Assembly (NCBI RefSeq): GCF_003952365.1
Contig: NZ_CP034443.1
Coordinates: 558,001 to 622,000, forward strand
Source of the DNA: Mesorhizobium sp. M9A.F.Ca.ET.002.03.1.2
GTDB lineage: Bacteria > Pseudomonadota > Alphaproteobacteria > Rhizobiales > Rhizobiaceae
DNA length: 64,000 bases
Direction of reading: 5' to 3'
Shown: in pieces, positions 38,360 to 46,590 of the stretch
Layout: each line of letters begins with the position of its first letter
Numbering within the stretch: the stretch's first letter is position 1
The notes under the pieces: generated by a model
What the model was told of the DNA's origin: nothing
Seen by the model: only the letters and a program-made list of their open reading frames with translations
The model's database searches: none
Position numbers and translations under genes: made by a program

Positions 38360-38878
38360 TCACTCCTGCGGTGCAAGCTTGAGGCCGGGCGCCGGATATT
38401 CCAGCGCATCCTCGTCCTGGCCGGCCGCCGGAATCTCGATCCAGCGTTCGGCGGCGCCGTCACATTCCTGCACCACCGGGAAATAGAGCGCTTGGCCGGC
38501 CAGCAGATCCGCCGTCAGTGTCCCGCGGAAGACGAACTCGTCGTAGAACTCGTCCGGCAGGCTGCCGCCGCTCCAATCCACTTCCTTGACGCCTGATGTC
38601 ACCGCTTGACCATGGAGCTGGTAGGATTTCTCGTATTTGCCTTTCTTGACCTGCAGCGTCCAGCCCGGCTTCGGCATTGGCTTCACCGAAATCACCCCTT
38701 CCGGGATCTGCACGCGGACAGTGGTCGTCGCCTTGCCGTCGCAGCCATGCGGCACGCGCAGGACCGCCTTGTAGGTCGAACCGACCGCCGCCTCCTGCGT
38801 TTCGAACGTGACGTGGGCGAAGCCAACGCTTGTCCCTAAGGCGAATAACGCACCGGCCGACAAAAGATACCTGTTCAT
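38360..38878 (-). CDS. YcnI-like DUF1775 copper-binding protein
   Basis: 172 residues with signal peptide MNRYLLSAGALFALGTSVGF cleaved before AHVTFE. The N-terminal His of the mature protein, with a Glu and Trp later in the sequence, forms the mono-histidine Cu(II) brace described for YcnI. The segment VLRVPHGCDGKATTTVRVQI and the PDEFYDEFVFRG loop are typical of DUF1775. No C-terminal membrane anchor is present, unlike Bacillus YcnI. It lies 56 nt upstream of the CopC-CopD gene in the same transcript. Confidence 0.9.
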   Translation of the reverse strand: MNRYLLSAGALFALGTSVGFAHVTFETQEAAVGSTYKAVLRVPHGCDGKATTTVRVQIPEGVISVKPMPKPGWTLQVKKGKYEKSYQLHGQAVTSGVKEVDWSGGSLPDEFYDEFVFRGTLTADLLAGQALYFPVVQECDGAAERWIEIPAAGQDEDALEYPAPGLKLAPQE

Positions 38879-38915
38879 GATGATCCCTCAATTTCGATGT
38901 GCGGATCTGGACGGG

Positions 38916-39455
38916 TCAGTTGGCGTGATCGTCCATGCCGCCCATCTCGCCCATCCCTTCCACCGCGAAGTCGACGGTGACGGTGCCTGCCTTCTCGAAG
39001 GTCAGCGTGGCGGAGAACTCTTCGCCTTGCTTCGGTTGCCGTTTCAGCCCGACGAACATCAGATGATAACCGCCGGGCGCCAGCGCGACCTTGCCGCCGG
39101 CCGGAATTTCAAGGCCACCGGTGACCGGCCGCATGGTCATGACGCCATCGCTCACGCCCATCTCATGCAGTTCGGCCTTGGCCGAAATGTCGCAGGAGAT
39201 CGACAGCAGCCGGTCCGGCGAACTGCCGGTATTGGTGACGGTGAAATAGCCGCCGGCCACTTTGGCGCCGGGCGGCGTTGCGCGCGACCAGGGATGTCCG
39301 ATCTCGAGATCGCCGACCTTGAACTCATGCGCGAAGACGGCTTGGGCGCTGACGAACAGGAGGGCGAGGACGAACACCGTGATGCCCAGACGCTCCTCGA
39401 AGTGGCGCAGGAAGAGGCTGTTGCGGCCGAACCGCGCGCGGAAAGAGTGAGACAT
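38916..39455 (-). CDS. Periplasmic copper chaperone PCu(A)C
   Basis: 179 residues. Signal-anchor segment LGITVFVLALLFVSAQAVF after a long basic N-region, then the mature start AHEFKVGDLEIGHPWSRATP. The copper site H(M)-x10-M-x21-H-x-M is visible: LHEMGVSDGVMTMRPV and GGYHLMFVGL. The Met/Asp-rich C-terminus GMGEMGGMDDH adds further ligands. PCuAC hands Cu(I) to the Cu(A) or Cu(B) site of cytochrome oxidase, often with Sco. Part of the copper operon. Confidence 0.92.
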   Translation of the reverse strand: MSHSFRARFGRNSLFLRHFEERLGITVFVLALLFVSAQAVFAHEFKVGDLEIGHPWSRATPPGAKVAGGYFTVTNTGSSPDRLLSISCDISAKAELHEMGVSDGVMTMRPVTGGLEIPAGGKVALAPGGYHLMFVGLKRQPKQGEEFSATLTFEKAGTVTVDFAVEGMGEMGGMDDHAN

Positions 39456-39560
39456 GATAGCTCCAGGAACTGAGAGATCGCGCCGTTGGCCGGTCGCGAA
39501 CAGTTTCGATTGTGGATGGACGCGCCCGCGAAAGGTCTCCGCAAGGCGGACTGGAACGGA

Positions 39561-39944
39561 TCAGGCCGTCGCCGGCGGCGCGCGCGGATTCGACGGAGAG
39601 CGGTCGCGAGTGAAATCGAGGTGTCGGAACGCCGGGAGCACAAAGGCGACGGTTTCGACGGAAAAATTGCCGGATACCGTGCCGGCAACGGGCGGCGGTG
39701 CATAAGCAGCCGAGGCCACGCCGCAGCCGAGCACGCAGCAAGTCGGCATGTGCTGCTCGTGCGGATCACCGCCGGGAAGCTGAGCCACACCCTCATGGGT
39801 GCAGATGACATTGCCGAAGGCGTCGAGTTGCGAAGCATTCGGCCCGGTGCCGAAAACGAGTGCACCGACTACCGACTGGAGCACGAGCAAATAGGCCGCG
39901 ACCAGCGCGGCCGGCATGCTCCATCGTCTCCGCCGGATGTTCAA
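39561..39944 (-). CDS. DUF2946 family protein
   Basis: 127 residues. N-terminal membrane helix (PAALVAAYLLVLQSVVGALV), then a periplasmic Cys/His-rich region with ICTHEG, DPHEQHMPTCCVLGCG. DUF2946 proteins occur beside copper and other metal transport genes. The HEQHMPTCC..C motif could bind copper or act as a metal sponge. Probably the first gene of the copper operon (DUF2946 > PCuAC > YcnI > CopCD), with about 105 nt to PCuAC. Confidence 0.8.
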   Translation of the reverse strand: MNIRRRRWSMPAALVAAYLLVLQSVVGALVFGTGPNASQLDAFGNVICTHEGVAQLPGGDPHEQHMPTCCVLGCGVASAAYAPPPVAGTVSGNFSVETVAFVLPAFRHLDFTRDRSPSNPRAPPATA

Positions 39945-40012
39945 AGACCTGCCTCTTCACGCAGCAACGACCCGATATCTAGCACGGGCTCAGCTGGCGG
40001 AAAATCGCCAAA

Positions 40013-40915
40013 TCACTGCTGCGGCAACGCGGCGCGATCGGGGATGGAGGTCAACAGCGTATGGCGCGCCGACTTCAGATGCTTGCGGCAGGCGGCGTCG
40101 ACCTTGCCGAGATCGCGCGATTTGAGCGCCGCGATATAGGCCAGGTGTTCCGCCACCGCCACTTCGTTGCGTTCGCGCTCCTGCGCCTTGTTCCACTGGT
40201 AGTGGTAGTGGAAGATCATGGCGATGACGTCGTAGAAATCGACGATGAAGCGGTTGTGCGACGCGCGGTGGATCAGCCGGTGAAAGCGCTCGTCGAGCTC
40301 GGAAAACTCGTTGAAGCGCGTGGCGATCTCGCGCGCCAGCAAGTGATGCTCCTCTTCCAGGAGGTCGAGGTCGGCCCAGACCGGGCTGTCTTGCGGCAAG
40401 GCGGCGAAGGCGGCGGCCGAGCGCAGTTCGAATATCTCGCGGATTTCGGTCAGCTCCAGCGCAAAGGCGCGGGTAAAACCTTTCAGTACCCAGTGGCTGT
40501 TGCGGCGTTTCTCGATCAGCCCGAAGCGGGAAAAGCGGATCAGGAACTCGCGCACGCTGGTGGTGCCGACGCCGATCTCGCGCGCCAGCTCGAGCTCGTT
40601 GATCTGCATGCCGGGCTCGGCGCCGCCGGCAAGCAGCCGCCGCATGAAGGAGCGCTCGATGATCTGCGACAGCGTGTCGGTCTCTTCCTCGGGGAAGAAA
40701 TCATTCGGCCGCGGCGCGCGCAAAACCGTCTTGCTGCGCTTGTTCCAGGCGATCAGCCCCGTCTCTTCCATGCGCGCAAGAATGCTACGGATAGTCGTGC
40801 GGCTGACGCCGAGCAGCGCGCCGAGTTCCGGCTCCGACGGCAAGCTTTTCGTTTCGTCGAGCAGCTGCAGACCGCGATTGTAGGCGTCTTTGTAGACGTT
40901 GTTGCTCTTCGACAT
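40013..40915 (-). CDS. GntR/FadR-family regulator with two winged-helix domains
   Basis: 300 residues. A first GntR winged helix (residues about 25-65: SLPSEPELGALLGVSRTTIR, then SILARMEETGLI) is followed by a second one (about 95-150: INELELAREIGVGTTSVREF, then LIRFSRFGLIEKRR) and a C-terminal FCD ligand domain (EIREIFELRSAAAFA; FNEFSELDERFHRLIHRASHN; EHLAYIAALKSRDL). FadR-type proteins usually carry only one. Divergent from the dehydratase operon with a perfect 10-bp inverted repeat between them, so it probably represses that operon, with a sugar acid or its derivative as ligand. Confidence 0.88.
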   Translation of the reverse strand: MSKSNNVYKDAYNRGLQLLDETKSLPSEPELGALLGVSRTTIRSILARMEETGLIAWNKRSKTVLRAPRPNDFFPEEETDTLSQIIERSFMRRLLAGGAEPGMQINELELAREIGVGTTSVREFLIRFSRFGLIEKRRNSHWVLKGFTRAFALELTEIREIFELRSAAAFAALPQDSPVWADLDLLEEEHHLLAREIATRFNEFSELDERFHRLIHRASHNRFIVDFYDVIAMIFHYHYQWNKAQERERNEVAVAEHLAYIAALKSRDLGKVDAACRKHLKSARHTLLTSIPDRAALPQQ

Positions 40916-41077
40916 CCCCTGCCCCGTTGCGCACCGGCGCTTGCGGCGGCCGGCTTAAAGCGCGATATGACAGATGCTCCTAGCGCATGCCCCCAAGAAG
41001 CAGAATCGCTTTTCGAAGTCAGGCCTGGTTCCAGTGTCCGGTCCTCTGCGCATCCATAAGAACGCGCGGCTTTGTCA

Positions 41078-41117
41078 TGAAAAAACAATTGACGCAAAAA
41101 TGTTTTTTCACGATAAA
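41078..41117. promoter_or_regulatory. Inverted-repeat operator between the GntR gene and the dehydratase operon
   Basis: TGAAAAAACA (41078-41087) and TGTTTTTTCA (41101-41110), perfect 10-bp arms 13 nt apart, about 75 nt before the dehydratase start. The right half extends to ATGTTTTTTCACGATAAA (41100-41117), which recurs as ATGTTTTTTATTGATAAA at 43859-43876. Confidence 0.7.
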
Positions 41118-41185
41118 AGACATTATAGGTTAACAAGCGCGTGTCAATCCGCTCGCGCATCCCAGGATCACCCAGGAAACTGCCC

Positions 41186-42691
41186 GTGAACGCCGCAAAC
41201 AGCATTCTTCTGTCTCCCGCCGACAATGTCGCAGTCGCCAATGGCCGCATCGAGATCGGTACGGTGCTGCCGGGCGGCGCCATCGCCACGGCACTTATTG
41301 AGCCTGGCCACAAGGTGGCGATCAAGCCGATCCCTGCCGGCGAGGCCGTGGTCAAATATGCCCAGGCGATCGGCCGCGCCACGCAGGACATCGCGCCCGG
41401 CGAACATGTTCACTCGCACAATCTGGTCTTCGAGTCCGGGCGTTTGCCGGTGGTGCCGCCGAGCGAGGCCGTGCACGCGACCGAGGCCGACCGCGCCCGC
41501 ACCTTCATGGGCTACCGTCGCGCCGACGGCCGTGCCGGCACGCGCAACTTCATCGGCATTCTCGCCAGCGTCAATTGCTCGGCCACCGTTTGCCACGCCA
41601 TTGCCGACGAGGCGAACCGCACGCTCCTGCCCAGATATCCCGGCATTGACGGCTTCGTTCCCATCGTCCACGGCCAGGGCTGCGGCATGAGCGCCACCGG
41701 CGACGGCATGATGGTGCTGCACCGCACTCTTGCCGGCTATGCCCGCCACCCGAATTTCGGCGGCGTGCTGATGGTCGGCCTCGGCTGCGAGGTCAACCAG
41801 CTTACCCTCTACGGCCAGAAGGGCGTCGCCGCGGGAAAACGCCACTTCAACATCCAGGAAGCCGGCGGTTCGCGCAAATCGGTCGAGAAGGCCATGCTGG
41901 TGCTGGCCGAGATCGCCGAAGAGGTCGGCAAGCTTGAGCGAGAGCCGATCCCCGTCAGCGAGATCGTCGTCGGCCTGCAATGCGGCGGCTCCGACGGCAT
42001 GTCCGGCATAACAGCCAATCCGGCGCTGGGCGCCGCCGTCGACATCCTGGCCGGCGTCGGCGGTATCGGCATCCTCTCCGAGACGACGGAAATCTACGGC
42101 GCCGAGCATCTGCTCGCCTATCGCGCGGCAAGCCCGGAGATCGCCGCCAAGCTCGACGGCTATGTGAAGTGGTGGGAAGACCATGTCGCCAAGCATGGCG
42201 CCTCCATCGACAACAATCCGTCGCCCGGCAACAAGCGCGGCGGCCTGACCACCATCCTGGAGAAGTCGCTTGGCGCAGTCGCCAAGGGTGGCCAGACGCC
42301 GCTCAACGGCGTCTTCGGCTATGCCGAGAAGGTCACCGGACACGGGCTGGTGTTCATGGACACGCCCGGCTACGACCCGGTCTCCGCCACCGGCCAGGTT
42401 GCGGGCGGCGCCAACGTCATCGTCTTCACCACCGGCCGCGGCTCCTGCTTCGGCTGCCGGCCGACGCCGTCGATCAAGGTCGCCACCAACTCGACCATGT
42501 ATCACCAGATGGAAGAGGACATGGATGTGAATTGCGGCGTCATCGCCTCGGGCGAAAAGACCATCGCCGGCATGGGCCGCGAGATCTTCGAACTGGTTGT
42601 CGAGACGGCTTCCGGCCGCAAGACCAAGAGCGAGGAGTTCGGCTACGGCGACAACGAGTTCGTGCCCTGGCACCTCGGAGCGACCCTCTAG
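41186..42691 (+). CDS. UxaA/GarD family hydro-lyase (altronate dehydratase-like)
   Basis: 501 residues from the GTG at 41186 (VNAANSILLSPADNVAVANG), with AGGAA 9 nt upstream. Small N-terminal SAF domain, then the catalytic UxaA C-terminal region with VNCSATVCHAIADEANR, VHGQGCGMSATGDG, LGCEVNQ, QCGGSDGMSGITANPA and GRGSCFGCRP. The conserved Cys and His residues bind the catalytic iron. Family members dehydrate altronate, galactarate or other sugar acids to 2-keto-3-deoxy acids. First gene of the plus-strand operon with AKR, ABC importer and Zn-dehydrogenase. Substrate not determinable by eye. Confidence 0.87.
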   Translation: MNAANSILLSPADNVAVANGRIEIGTVLPGGAIATALIEPGHKVAIKPIPAGEAVVKYAQAIGRATQDIAPGEHVHSHNLVFESGRLPVVPPSEAVHATEADRARTFMGYRRADGRAGTRNFIGILASVNCSATVCHAIADEANRTLLPRYPGIDGFVPIVHGQGCGMSATGDGMMVLHRTLAGYARHPNFGGVLMVGLGCEVNQLTLYGQKGVAAGKRHFNIQEAGGSRKSVEKAMLVLAEIAEEVGKLEREPIPVSEIVVGLQCGGSDGMSGITANPALGAAVDILAGVGGIGILSETTEIYGAEHLLAYRAASPEIAAKLDGYVKWWEDHVAKHGASIDNNPSPGNKRGGLTTILEKSLGAVAKGGQTPLNGVFGYAEKVTGHGLVFMDTPGYDPVSATGQVAGGANVIVFTTGRGSCFGCRPTPSIKVATNSTMYHQMEEDMDVNCGVIASGEKTIAGMGREIFELVVETASGRKTKSEEFGYGDNEFVPWHLGATL

Positions 42692-42751
42692 CCCGACCGC
42701 TAACCGGCAAGACAATAGACAGGCCGGATATTGGCCGGTGGGAGGCTTCGT

Positions 42752-43750
42752 ATGAAGAAACGCTGTGTCGGCAGCACCGCGCTGGAAATAACCGAGGTCA
42801 GCTTCGGCGGCGCGGCGATCGGCGGCCTCTACCGAGCCTGCCCGCGCGAGGCGGCGATTGAGACGCTGCAGGTCGCCTGGGACACCGGCTTGCGCTATTT
42901 CGATACGGCGCCCTTCTACGGCTTCGGCCTCTCGGAACGCCGCTTCGGCGATTTCCTGCGCGACAAGCCGCGCTCATCCTACGTGCTGTCCACCAAGGTC
43001 GGGCGCCTGTTCCGGCCGGTGCCGGAAGACCAGGTTCCGGATCATTCCTATGTCGACCCGCTGCCCTTCGCGCTCGACTACGACTATTCCTACGACGGCA
43101 TCATGCGCTCGGTCGAGTTCAGCTATGCGCGGCTTGGCCTCAATCGGATCGACATCCTGTTCGTCCACGACATCGGCGTCTACACGCATGGAGTCGAGAA
43201 GACGAAGCTGCATTTCCGCCAGTTGATGGATGGCGGGCTGAAGGCGCTGGAAGAGCTGAAGTCGTCCAGGGTCATTTCCGCCTACGGCCTTGGCGTCAAC
43301 GAGGTGCAGATCTGCCTCGATGTGCTGCATCGAGCGCCGCTCGACTGCATCCTGCTGGCCAGCCGCTACTCACTGCTCGACCGCACCGCCGAAGCCGAAC
43401 TGCTGCCGCTTTGCCGACAACGCCAGACCTCGCTGATCATCGGCGGCGTCTTCAATTCAGGCATCCTGGCAACAGGCCCGGTGCCGGGCGCCCATTTCGA
43501 TTATAGGCCGGCCACCGCGGACATTCTCGGCCGCGTCGGAGCGATGGAAAAAATCGCCGCCGAGGGCGGCTATCCGCTTGCAGCGGCGGCGTTCCAGTTC
43601 CCGTTGCACGAGCCAGTCGTAGCCTCCGTGCTGACGGGCACGGCCAAGCCCACCAACCTGACGCGTAACCTTGAACTGCTCGGCGTCCAGGTGCCGGAAA
43701 CCGACTTCGCCAAATACGATCCTTACACGATCGTTCAGCAGCTCGGCTGA
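42752..43750 (+). CDS. Aldo/keto reductase (D-threo-aldose 1-dehydrogenase/L-fucose dehydrogenase type)
   Basis: 332 residues from the ATG at 42752, with GGGAGG 7 nt upstream. AKR motifs: RYFDTAPFYGFGLSERRFG (Asp, Tyr), YVLSTKVGRLFRP (Lys), ILFVHDIGVYTHG (His). The long DHSYVDPLPFALDYDYSYDG insertion is typical of D-threo-aldose 1-dehydrogenases, which oxidise L-fucose, D-arabinose or L-galactose to lactones. In the same operon as the sugar-acid dehydratase, it likely makes the acid that the dehydratase uses. Confidence 0.88.
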   Translation: MKKRCVGSTALEITEVSFGGAAIGGLYRACPREAAIETLQVAWDTGLRYFDTAPFYGFGLSERRFGDFLRDKPRSSYVLSTKVGRLFRPVPEDQVPDHSYVDPLPFALDYDYSYDGIMRSVEFSYARLGLNRIDILFVHDIGVYTHGVEKTKLHFRQLMDGGLKALEELKSSRVISAYGLGVNEVQICLDVLHRAPLDCILLASRYSLLDRTAEAELLPLCRQRQTSLIIGGVFNSGILATGPVPGAHFDYRPATADILGRVGAMEKIAAEGGYPLAAAAFQFPLHEPVVASVLTGTAKPTNLTRNLELLGVQVPETDFAKYDPYTIVQQLG

Positions 43751-43858
43751 TGCGCTTCGGCCTTCTCTGTTCGCCGGCTCGGCAGGAGGAGCCATACGGA
43801 GACCGATACGAAACACCGCTTGCATCGACCGGACCGATGCACTATCAAAATGCGGCAA

Positions 43859-43876
43859 ATGTTTTTTATTGATAAA
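43859..43876 (+). promoter_or_regulatory. Second copy of the operator half-motif upstream of the ABC genes
   Basis: ATGTTTTTTATTGATAAA matches ATGTTTTTTCACGATAAA at 41100-41117 in 15 of 18 positions. It lies about 73 nt upstream of the binding-protein ATG in the 198-nt gap after the AKR gene, suggesting a second GntR-controlled promoter. Confidence 0.55.
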
Positions 43877-43948
43877 GTTCTGTTTGGGCAGCGCCTATCC
43901 GAATGGAGCTACCGTAACGTTCACCGGGCGACTTAGGGAGGAAACCTA

Positions 43949-44944
43949 ATGAAATTCGTCACCAGCATTCTCAACCGCCGCACCTTCGCGGCCCTAGCAG
44001 CCGCCTCGATGCTTGCCGGTGTGATGCATTCGGCGCCGGCTTCGGCGGCGGACGCGACCATTCCGATCATCGTCAAGGACACCACCTCTTTCTACTGGCA
44101 GATCGTTCTGGCCGGCGCCCGCAAGGCCGGCAAGGACCTCGGCGTCGACGTGCCGGAGCTCGGCGCCCAGGCCGAGACCGACGTCAACGGCCAGATATCG
44201 ATCCTCGAGAATGCCGTCGCCGGCAATCCGGCCGCGGTCGTCATCGCGCCGACCGAAGCCAAGGCGCTCGGCAAGCCGATCGACGAGGCTGCCACCAAGG
44301 TCAAGATCATCGGCATTGACTCCGGTGCCGACTCCAAGGCCTTCACCTCGTTCCTGACCACCGACAACATCCAGGGCGGTCGCGTCGCCGCCGACGGCCT
44401 GGCGGCAGCCATCGGCGAGGCCAATGGCGGCAAGATCGAGGGCGACGTCGCCCTGATCACCGCACTTCCGGGCGCCGGCTCGCTCGAACAGCGCGCCCAA
44501 GGCTTCAAGGAACAGCTTGCCGCCAAATATCCCGGCCTCAAGCTCATTGCCGACAAATATGCCGACGGCCAGGCCACCACCGGCCTCAACATCGCGACCG
44601 ACCTGATCACCGCCAACCCGAACCTCAAGGGCATCTTCGCCTCCAACCTGATCATGGCGCAGGGCGTTGGTCAGGCGATCGCCGAGAACAGCCTGGCCGG
44701 CAAGGTCGGACTGGTCGGCTTCGACAGCGACGAGAAGCTGATCAAGTTCCTCAACGACGGCGTCATTTCGGCTCTCGTCGTCCAGGACCCGTACCGGATG
44801 GGCTATGACGGCATCAAGACGGCGCTCGCCGCCTCGAAGGGCGAGAAGGTCGAGGCCAATGTCGACACCGGCGCCAACCTAGTCACCAAGGCCAATATGA
44901 AGGATCCGAAGATCGACGCGCTGCTCAATCCGAAGCTCGACTGA
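43949..44944 (+). CDS. Ribose-type ABC transporter substrate-binding protein
   Basis: 331 residues. Signal peptide with TFAALAAASMLAGVMHSAPA, cleavage after ASA, then IPIIVKDTTSFYWQIVLAG, the sugar-binding protein family 2 (RbsB-like) N-terminal strand and loop. The hinge and second-lobe segments VKIIGIDSGADSKAFTSFLT and VGLVGFDSDEKLIKFLNDG are present. Preceded by GGAGG. Binds a monosaccharide in the periplasm; the operon context suggests an aldose such as L-fucose or a related sugar rather than ribose. Followed by an intercistronic hairpin. Confidence 0.92.
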   Translation: MKFVTSILNRRTFAALAAASMLAGVMHSAPASAADATIPIIVKDTTSFYWQIVLAGARKAGKDLGVDVPELGAQAETDVNGQISILENAVAGNPAAVVIAPTEAKALGKPIDEAATKVKIIGIDSGADSKAFTSFLTTDNIQGGRVAADGLAAAIGEANGGKIEGDVALITALPGAGSLEQRAQGFKEQLAAKYPGLKLIADKYADGQATTGLNIATDLITANPNLKGIFASNLIMAQGVGQAIAENSLAGKVGLVGFDSDEKLIKFLNDGVISALVVQDPYRMGYDGIKTALAASKGEKVEANVDTGANLVTKANMKDPKIDALLNPKLD

Positions 44945-44963
44945 GCATCGGCGTAGGTGCATT

Positions 44964-44991
44964 GTTTCCGGGGCCTTTCTGCTCCGGAAAC
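44964..44991 (+). promoter_or_regulatory. Intercistronic hairpin after the binding-protein gene
   Basis: GTTTCCGG (44964-44971) pairs with CCGGAAAC (44984-44991), 12-nt loop, between the binding protein and the ATPase. No U-run follows; probably an mRNA-protecting or partially terminating structure. Confidence 0.65.
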
Positions 44992-45036
44992 ACTCCAACC
45001 AAGTGCCAATGGTGAGGCCAATCTGGAAGGATTGTC

Positions 45037-46590
45037 ATGACGTCGACGGCGCAGGAACTGCATCCAGCCCCAACGCTGGAGCCCGGCAGGACGATCCTCG
45101 AACTCAAAGGGCTGGAAAAGCAGTATCCCGGCACGCACGCGCTGAAGCCGGTAAGCCTCGCCTTCAAGTCCGGTGAAATCCACGCCATCGTCGGCGAGAA
45201 CGGCGCCGGCAAATCCACGCTGATCAAGCTTCTGACTGGCGTCATGCCGCGCACCTCCGGCGACGTCATCTGGGAGGGCAAGCCGGCAGCGCTGGCAACT
45301 CCTCACGAGGCGATGGCGCTCGGCATCAATGCCGTGCATCAGGAGGTCGTTCTGTGCCGCCATCTCACTGTTGCGGCCAACATGTTCCTCGGCGAGGAGG
45401 ATTCCCGCTTCGGCATCCTGCAGCAGCGGGCCATGGTCAGGGAAGCGCAGAAGATCATCGACGATCTCGGCTTCGATCTGCCGGCGCATGTCGTGCTGGG
45501 TGACCTGACCATAGGCCAGCAGCAGCTGATCGCCGCCGCCCGCGCCACCGTGCGCGGCACCAAGTTCCTGATCTTCGACGAACCGACCGCCTATCTCACT
45601 CGGAAGGAGGCCGACCAGCTGTTCATGCTGATCCGCCGGCTGAAGGACGAAGGCGTCACCATCATCTACATCAGCCACCGCATGGAAGAGGTGTTCGAGC
45701 TCGCCGACCGCGTCTCGGTGCTGCGCGACGGCACGCTTGTCGGCACCAGGAACATCGCCGAGACCAACGACGCCGAGCTGGTCAAGATGATGATCAACCG
45801 CTCGATCGAGCAAGTCTATCACAAGGAGCATTTTACCCCGGGTGCGACGCTCCTCGAAGCCAGAAATCTCTCCGGCAAGGGCTTCGAAAATGTCTCGATG
45901 ACGGTTCGTGCCGGCGAAATCGTCGGCCTCTACGGCCTGATCGGTGCCGGGCGCAGCGAGTTCGTCACCACGCTCTACGGCCGTCATCGCAAGTCGGCCG
46001 GCCAGATCCTCTGGGAGGGCAAGGAGGTTCAGGTCAACTCCGAGCATGACGCTATCAGGCTCGGCATGGCGCTGGCCCCGGAAAGCCGCCGCGATCAGGG
46101 CCTCTGCCTCAACCTGCCGGTCGGCCTCAACCTCAATCTGCCGATCTACAAGCGCATCTCCAGCAATCTGCTGATCTCCAGCGCACAGGAGAAGACCGAG
46201 GCGGATCGCCAGATCGCCAATCTCAGGATCAAGACGCCGACGCGCAACGCGCTCGCCTCCAGCCTGTCCGGCGGCAACCAGCAGAAGATCGTCATCGGCA
46301 AATGGCTGGCGCACGGCGCCAGGCTGTTCATCTTCGACGAGCCGACGGTTGGCGTCGATGTCGGCACCAAGGCGGAGATCTACCGCCTGTTCGGCGAACT
46401 GTTGTCCAAGGGCGCCGGCATCATCCTGATCTCGTCCTATCTGCCCGAGGTCTATGAGCTGGCCGACACGCTGCATGTGTTCCGGCGCGGCAAACTGGTG
46501 GCCACTCATGGTTTCCATACCGCCGATCATGAGGAAATTCTCACACAGGCGCTCGCCGAGAAACAAGAAAAGCTGGGAGGACAGATATGA
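45037..46590 (+). CDS. Ribose-type ABC transporter ATPase (two ABC modules)
   Basis: 517 residues with duplicated ATPase modules, as in RbsA/MglA. Module 1: Walker A GENGAGKST, signature region LTIGQQQLIAAARAT, Walker B LIFDEPTAYLT and the VTIIYISHRMEE H-loop. Module 2: degenerate Walker A GLIGAGRSEFVTTL, signature LSGGNQQKIVIGKWL and Walker B LFIFDEPTVGVDV. The module 1 signature lacks the usual LSGGQ, as is common in this family. Overlaps the permease by 4 nt (ATGA, 46587-46590). Confidence 0.94.
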   Translation: MTSTAQELHPAPTLEPGRTILELKGLEKQYPGTHALKPVSLAFKSGEIHAIVGENGAGKSTLIKLLTGVMPRTSGDVIWEGKPAALATPHEAMALGINAVHQEVVLCRHLTVAANMFLGEEDSRFGILQQRAMVREAQKIIDDLGFDLPAHVVLGDLTIGQQQLIAAARATVRGTKFLIFDEPTAYLTRKEADQLFMLIRRLKDEGVTIIYISHRMEEVFELADRVSVLRDGTLVGTRNIAETNDAELVKMMINRSIEQVYHKEHFTPGATLLEARNLSGKGFENVSMTVRAGEIVGLYGLIGAGRSEFVTTLYGRHRKSAGQILWEGKEVQVNSEHDAIRLGMALAPESRRDQGLCLNLPVGLNLNLPIYKRISSNLLISSAQEKTEADRQIANLRIKTPTRNALASSLSGGNQQKIVIGKWLAHGARLFIFDEPTVGVDVGTKAEIYRLFGELLSKGAGIILISSYLPEVYELADTLHVFRRGKLVATHGFHTADHEEILTQALAEKQEKLGGQI

